DNA from: Membranipora membranacea
Lineage: Eukaryota; Bryozoa; Gymnolaemata; Cheilostomatida; Membraniporidae
DNA: 64,000 nucleotides
Assembly (NCBI GenBank): GCA_914767715.1
Contig: OU612072.1
Span: 10,354,001-10,418,000, forward strand
Direction: 5' to 3'
Below, one piece after another: positions 60,413 through 64,000 of the stretch. Position numbers and translations under genes: made by a program. The notes beneath the pieces were generated by a model. It ran no database searches, was not told where the DNA came from, and saw only the letters and a list, made by a program, of their open reading frames with translations. Every line of letters starts with the position of its first letter. Position 1 is the first letter of the stretch.

Positions 60413-60932
60413 AAGACTTCGGAAGGACCACAGCAATAAATAGTCTGCCAGCTAGTTCGGCAATATTTTCACATTTAGAAGATCCAGAGCACTAGTGGGT
60501 AACAATTAAGTGTAGTGTTAGGATTTGTCCTCCCCTCTCATCTAAGAGCTAAGAGGTAATTATTCGCCCTAGTGCTGTGCCAACATAATAAGCTTACACT
60601 TCAAAAATACATTCAATTGCCATTCTTTCCCACATAAGTTCAAAATAAATATAGTTGTGTTGTCAGGAGACATTTTATAACAGTAGATAACTTCATTTAA
60701 TAATTTTTACAGTTGTCTCAAGTAGATAGAAGTATTAGCTTATTAGGTTGGCACAGCACTAGGGCACATAAATACCTCATAGCTCTTAGATGAGAAGGGA
60801 GGACAAACCCTAACACTACACATAATTTTTACCCAGAAGTGCTCTGAATTTTCTAAATGATAAAATATTGCATAATTACTGCAAAACTAGCTGCAAGACT
60901 ATATATTGCTGTGGTCCTTCCGTAGTCTTCAA
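60413..60932. repeat. Foldback element with about 190 bp arms
   Basis: 60413-60595 (aagacttcggaaggaccaca...cctagtgctgtgccaaca) is the imperfect complement of 60737-60932 (...gttggcacagcactaggg...ctgtggtccttccgtagtctt) around a 140 bp AT-rich centre. Confidence 0.87.
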
Positions 60933-63382
60933 ATCCTATTAGGTATATTTAAAATGTGAAATGTATGTAAAATTTGACAACCAAATTATAATAAACCGCT
61001 CTGTTGGAAGGATGTTTGAGTTGATTGATGGTTTTCTAGCCTCAGAATTTGCACATCTGGCTGTAGCTGGGGTCAAGGTGATAGCATGAGGGTATGATGT
61101 GGCACTGGGGATGATGTGAGATCATTGTATATTACCAGTTAAAGTTGCAGTGTCACTGGTATGGTATGGGTGTGGGGTTAAACCCTAATAATCAGATCAG
61201 CACGAGAAAGGAGTAAGGACACATAATGCAGGTTTAAGGATAGTTCTGCTGTGTTGTTGTTACCAATGTCAGAATCAGTTATATTAACAAAGCTATTTGC
61301 ATCAACAACTGCCTATGTTTTGCCATGTTAGTGTCAATTTTGTTCTGTGCCCAGTCCACTGTACAGGTGTTATAAACTACCTGCTGAAATTGAGAGCATA
61401 ATCGTACACAGCCTATTTCATGGATTAAAGGTTAAGTCCTCCAAAGGCAAAACACATTGGCAAAACTTCTTGTGGATTATGATCTGGTACACAAATTACA
61501 GATACCTTTGCTCTATTACTTTAATAGGTATTTACCCAATTATCAGCTGAGTGTATAACACCAGGTGGAAGATATGTTCTGTGATTAGCAGCTGCATATT
61601 TGTTATAGTTATTTGGTATTTGCAATCAAAGGGATATTTTACGTATCCTTATGTTTTGTTCCTTAGTAAAAACCCTTAAAATTCTGTAATTAGTCCCAGA
61701 TTTGCTTCCATCAGCATAAGCTTTGGCATTAGTAACATTGTACAGCCTCCTTGGCCTAACTAAGCTTAGAAGCTGACAACAAATGAATAATATGAATAGT
61801 TTAGAATTTCAGAATTTAAATCTAAATTATTACATTGCATACATTCGCTTTGTTGGATATTTAGGACTTAACAGCAATTTAGAGCAATTAAAATCATGAT
61901 TGACAACGTAAGGGAAAAAATAATGACCTATATGTGAATGAATTGTAGATCATCCTCATTGCTGAAGCTTTGACGTGCACATATTTTAAATTCATACACT
62001 GTATATCAGTAAGCTTCAAGCTCATTTAGTAGGCAAAGTAGATTTCTTTAACAAGCATTTGTTCGTGTGTGAGTGAATTAAATTTGGATTGTTGTAATAC
62101 TAATATGATACTAAGTTTTTGTTCTTGGCTTGAAGAGGTTGAGCAGTTCACGTACAGCATTCATTATAGAGAATTGTTAGTACACCTACAGGGGTTTACT
62201 TGGGTTGGGAGTAATATTATGGACCAAAAGATTTTACGCGACTGTCTTTTACCAATATGCTATACTCAAATTTACATCCAAAAACATATATGACACCACG
62301 GTAATTACCCAGTGGGAAATTCCACTGAGCCGTACTTAGTAGCATACAGTATGATGATTGATGACCAGCTGATTTACAATTCACTACAAAATTAATAATG
62401 AGCCATGCGTTGCATAACTGTGTCATAATATTCTACTGCCGATGACTTTGATGTGCTATTTTGGTGTCATTTTCATAATTTTCAGCGAGCTGAAAGAACT
62501 TCAATTTGTGAATTCATTTTTTGTTGATGGCTTCCAACATTGAGCAACAACCAGGAGCTGCTGTGCAGTATGACGATAAAAAATCAGTCCACTATAGGAA
62601 CTGAAATTCAGATCCAGCATTAATCATAGAGACTCGGTAGTTCATCTACAGTCGTCAACTTGTGCGGGGAGTAATAATATGGGAAAAAGAATTGTTATGC
62701 GACTTACTTAACACCGATGTGAAGAAGTATTTTATCACCAATAGACTACACAGAGCTCCCTGACCTGACCTTATACCACAGCCCATCTCCTCCCTCCCCG
62801 TTCAAGTGTGTTTTTTGTGTCTGCCTTACTGATAATTGTTCTCTGTGATATTTTCCTCATAATGACGTATTTGAATTTCACAACTCATATATAACTTGTC
62901 CTGCGCAAATCCTTCAGATGTGCCACCTAGAAATTTCTCAGACCGGTGGTCTCGTGCGGTCGGTCCATGTGTCTACCTCTACTGCATGTGTATGGGTTTT
63001 TACCACCCCTTCTTTAATCGTCAGTAATTAGTTGCTCTGATAATTCGTAACTACGTTGCATATGAGTACCTGGCAAATGCTAGCCCTCTAAATGAGTTAG
63101 AGGATTTAGATAAAAGATGCCTGGTTTGACTAAACTACAGCACCCCAACTGGTCTTGCTTCCTATTATCCAGGATTTGTATTTCCCTTAAACTTTTTTCC
63201 ACAGGCCTTGGTTTTGTTGGGTTCGAACTCATATGTGATCACTGTCTGAATCATGCTTCCTTTATATGAGTTAACAAGACAGCGTAAGGTAGCTTCATCA
63301 GCAGCATTGTATAGGATTTTGAGGGGGTCTCCCTAAGGGGGCGATACCCGCCACTGCAACCACGCACATTGCCTATTTATGC

Positions 63383-63530
63383 TGAGTACGCCGACTCTCT
63401 AAAACAAGTGCGCCGACTGTAACTAAGTTGAAATGTATAGAGTACGCCGACTCTATCTGCCTGTGAATATACCGAGTACGCCTACTCTATCTGAGGGGGA
63501 AGGTAACGAGTACCCCGACTCTATCTGGGC
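63383..63530. repeat. Irregular array of gagtacgccgactctatctg
   Basis: The 20 nt word or close variants recur at about 63384, 63440, 63474 and 63508, with variable spacers. Confidence 0.7.
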
Positions 63531-63574
63531 TGGGAATATAATTGACCTGACTTTGGGGGCGGGGGGGGGGGGGG

Positions 63575-63790
63575 TATATGGACAAACTATTAACATATTT
63601 ATTGGGCAGAAGAAATTGGGGAGGGATGGGATATGGACAAACTATTAACATATTTATCGGGCAAGATTAGTTGGAGAGAGAAGGGATATGGACAAACTAT
63701 TAACATGTTTATCGGTCAAGATAAATTGGGGAGGGAAGGGATATGGACAAACTATTAACATATTTATCGGGCAAGATAAATGAGTGGGAG
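63575..63790. repeat. 55 bp minisatellite, 4 copies
   Basis: tatggacaaactattaacat recurs at 63576, 63632, 63687 and 63742 with ttatcgggcaagataaattg and a G-rich spacer. It is preceded by a poly(G) run at 63557-63574. Confidence 0.92.
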
Positions 63791-64000
63791 GGAATGGCCC
63801 TGGGTTTTAACTACCTTTGCGAGATAGCTGGGAGGAACTGGACTGGGAATCAGGTCAATGGATGCAGTGGTCCAATGGGGGTTTTCACTTAGCCTCTACC
63901 TACTACCAAAGGGAGGCTACAGTCTAACAACAGAGTACAAACAAGGCAACAATATGTCAAGGCAGGGAGGTCTGCCAGTAGGCAGAATTCAAGAAACTTA

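Larger units (their letters stand above)
59550..64000. other. Intergenic, no supported gene
   Basis: Contains the foldback at 60413-60932, a weakly duplicated segment (about 62130-62250 and 62600-62700 sharing gtagtacacctacag-like and ggagtaatattatgg-like words), and tandem repeats after 63380. No coding exon was recognised. Confidence 0.55.

Overview
This is an AT-rich, intron-rich nuclear window from an animal. Typical GT-AG introns, intact reading phase over dozens of exons, and FN3, SH3, CUB, caspase and type II membrane proteins all point to a metazoan. Dense non-autonomous transposons and tRNA-derived SINEs suggest an invertebrate. A sponge or other early-branching animal would fit, but the sequence alone does not fix the phylum.

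Layout: (1) 1-4.8 kb is intergenic, with MITE-like hairpins. (2) 4.8-30.6 kb (+) is one large gene, reconstructed here as 25 in-phase exons coding for 1877 aa. It is a RIM-binding protein (RIMBP / TSPOAP1 family) with a very long N-terminal coiled coil, then SH3, two FN3 domains, a Ser-rich linker and two SH3 domains. (3) Nested on the minus strand inside its 4.7 kb intron 5 is a three-exon gene for a 593 aa ankyrin-caspase-like protease with both catalytic residues visible. (4) 32.5-36.2 kb (+) is a seven-exon gene for a 395 aa type II membrane protein with a heptad-like stalk and a C-terminal CUB domain. (5) 36.2-41.5 kb is repeat-rich: a 450 bp tandem duplication and a foldback element holding two head-to-head tRNA-like units. 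(6) 41.5-45.5 kb (+) is a 5'-incomplete, intron-containing KDZ (Kyakuja-Dileera-Zisupton) transposase gene with an in-frame TGA in its last exon. (7) 45.7-52.4 kb holds only repeats: a 372 bp tandem array split by a SINE, further tRNA-like sequences, a 740 bp hAT element with an exact 8 bp target-site duplication, and two minisatellites downstream of a TATA box. (8) 52.4-55.3 kb (-) is a tentative small gene of unknown function, with an acidic region and a basic C-terminus. (9) 57.5-59.5 kb (+) carries the last three exons of a paralogue of the CUB gene, with its last two exons identical in length to the first copy. (10) 59.6-64 kb is intergenic: a 520 bp foldback element and tandem repeats.

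No operon logic applies. The two CUB loci look like a segmental duplication, now separated by transposon-derived sequence. The caspase gene is a host-intron nested gene with its own TATA-like element and poly(A) signal. All exon models are manual, from splice consensus, phase and homology to remembered family motifs. No search was run.
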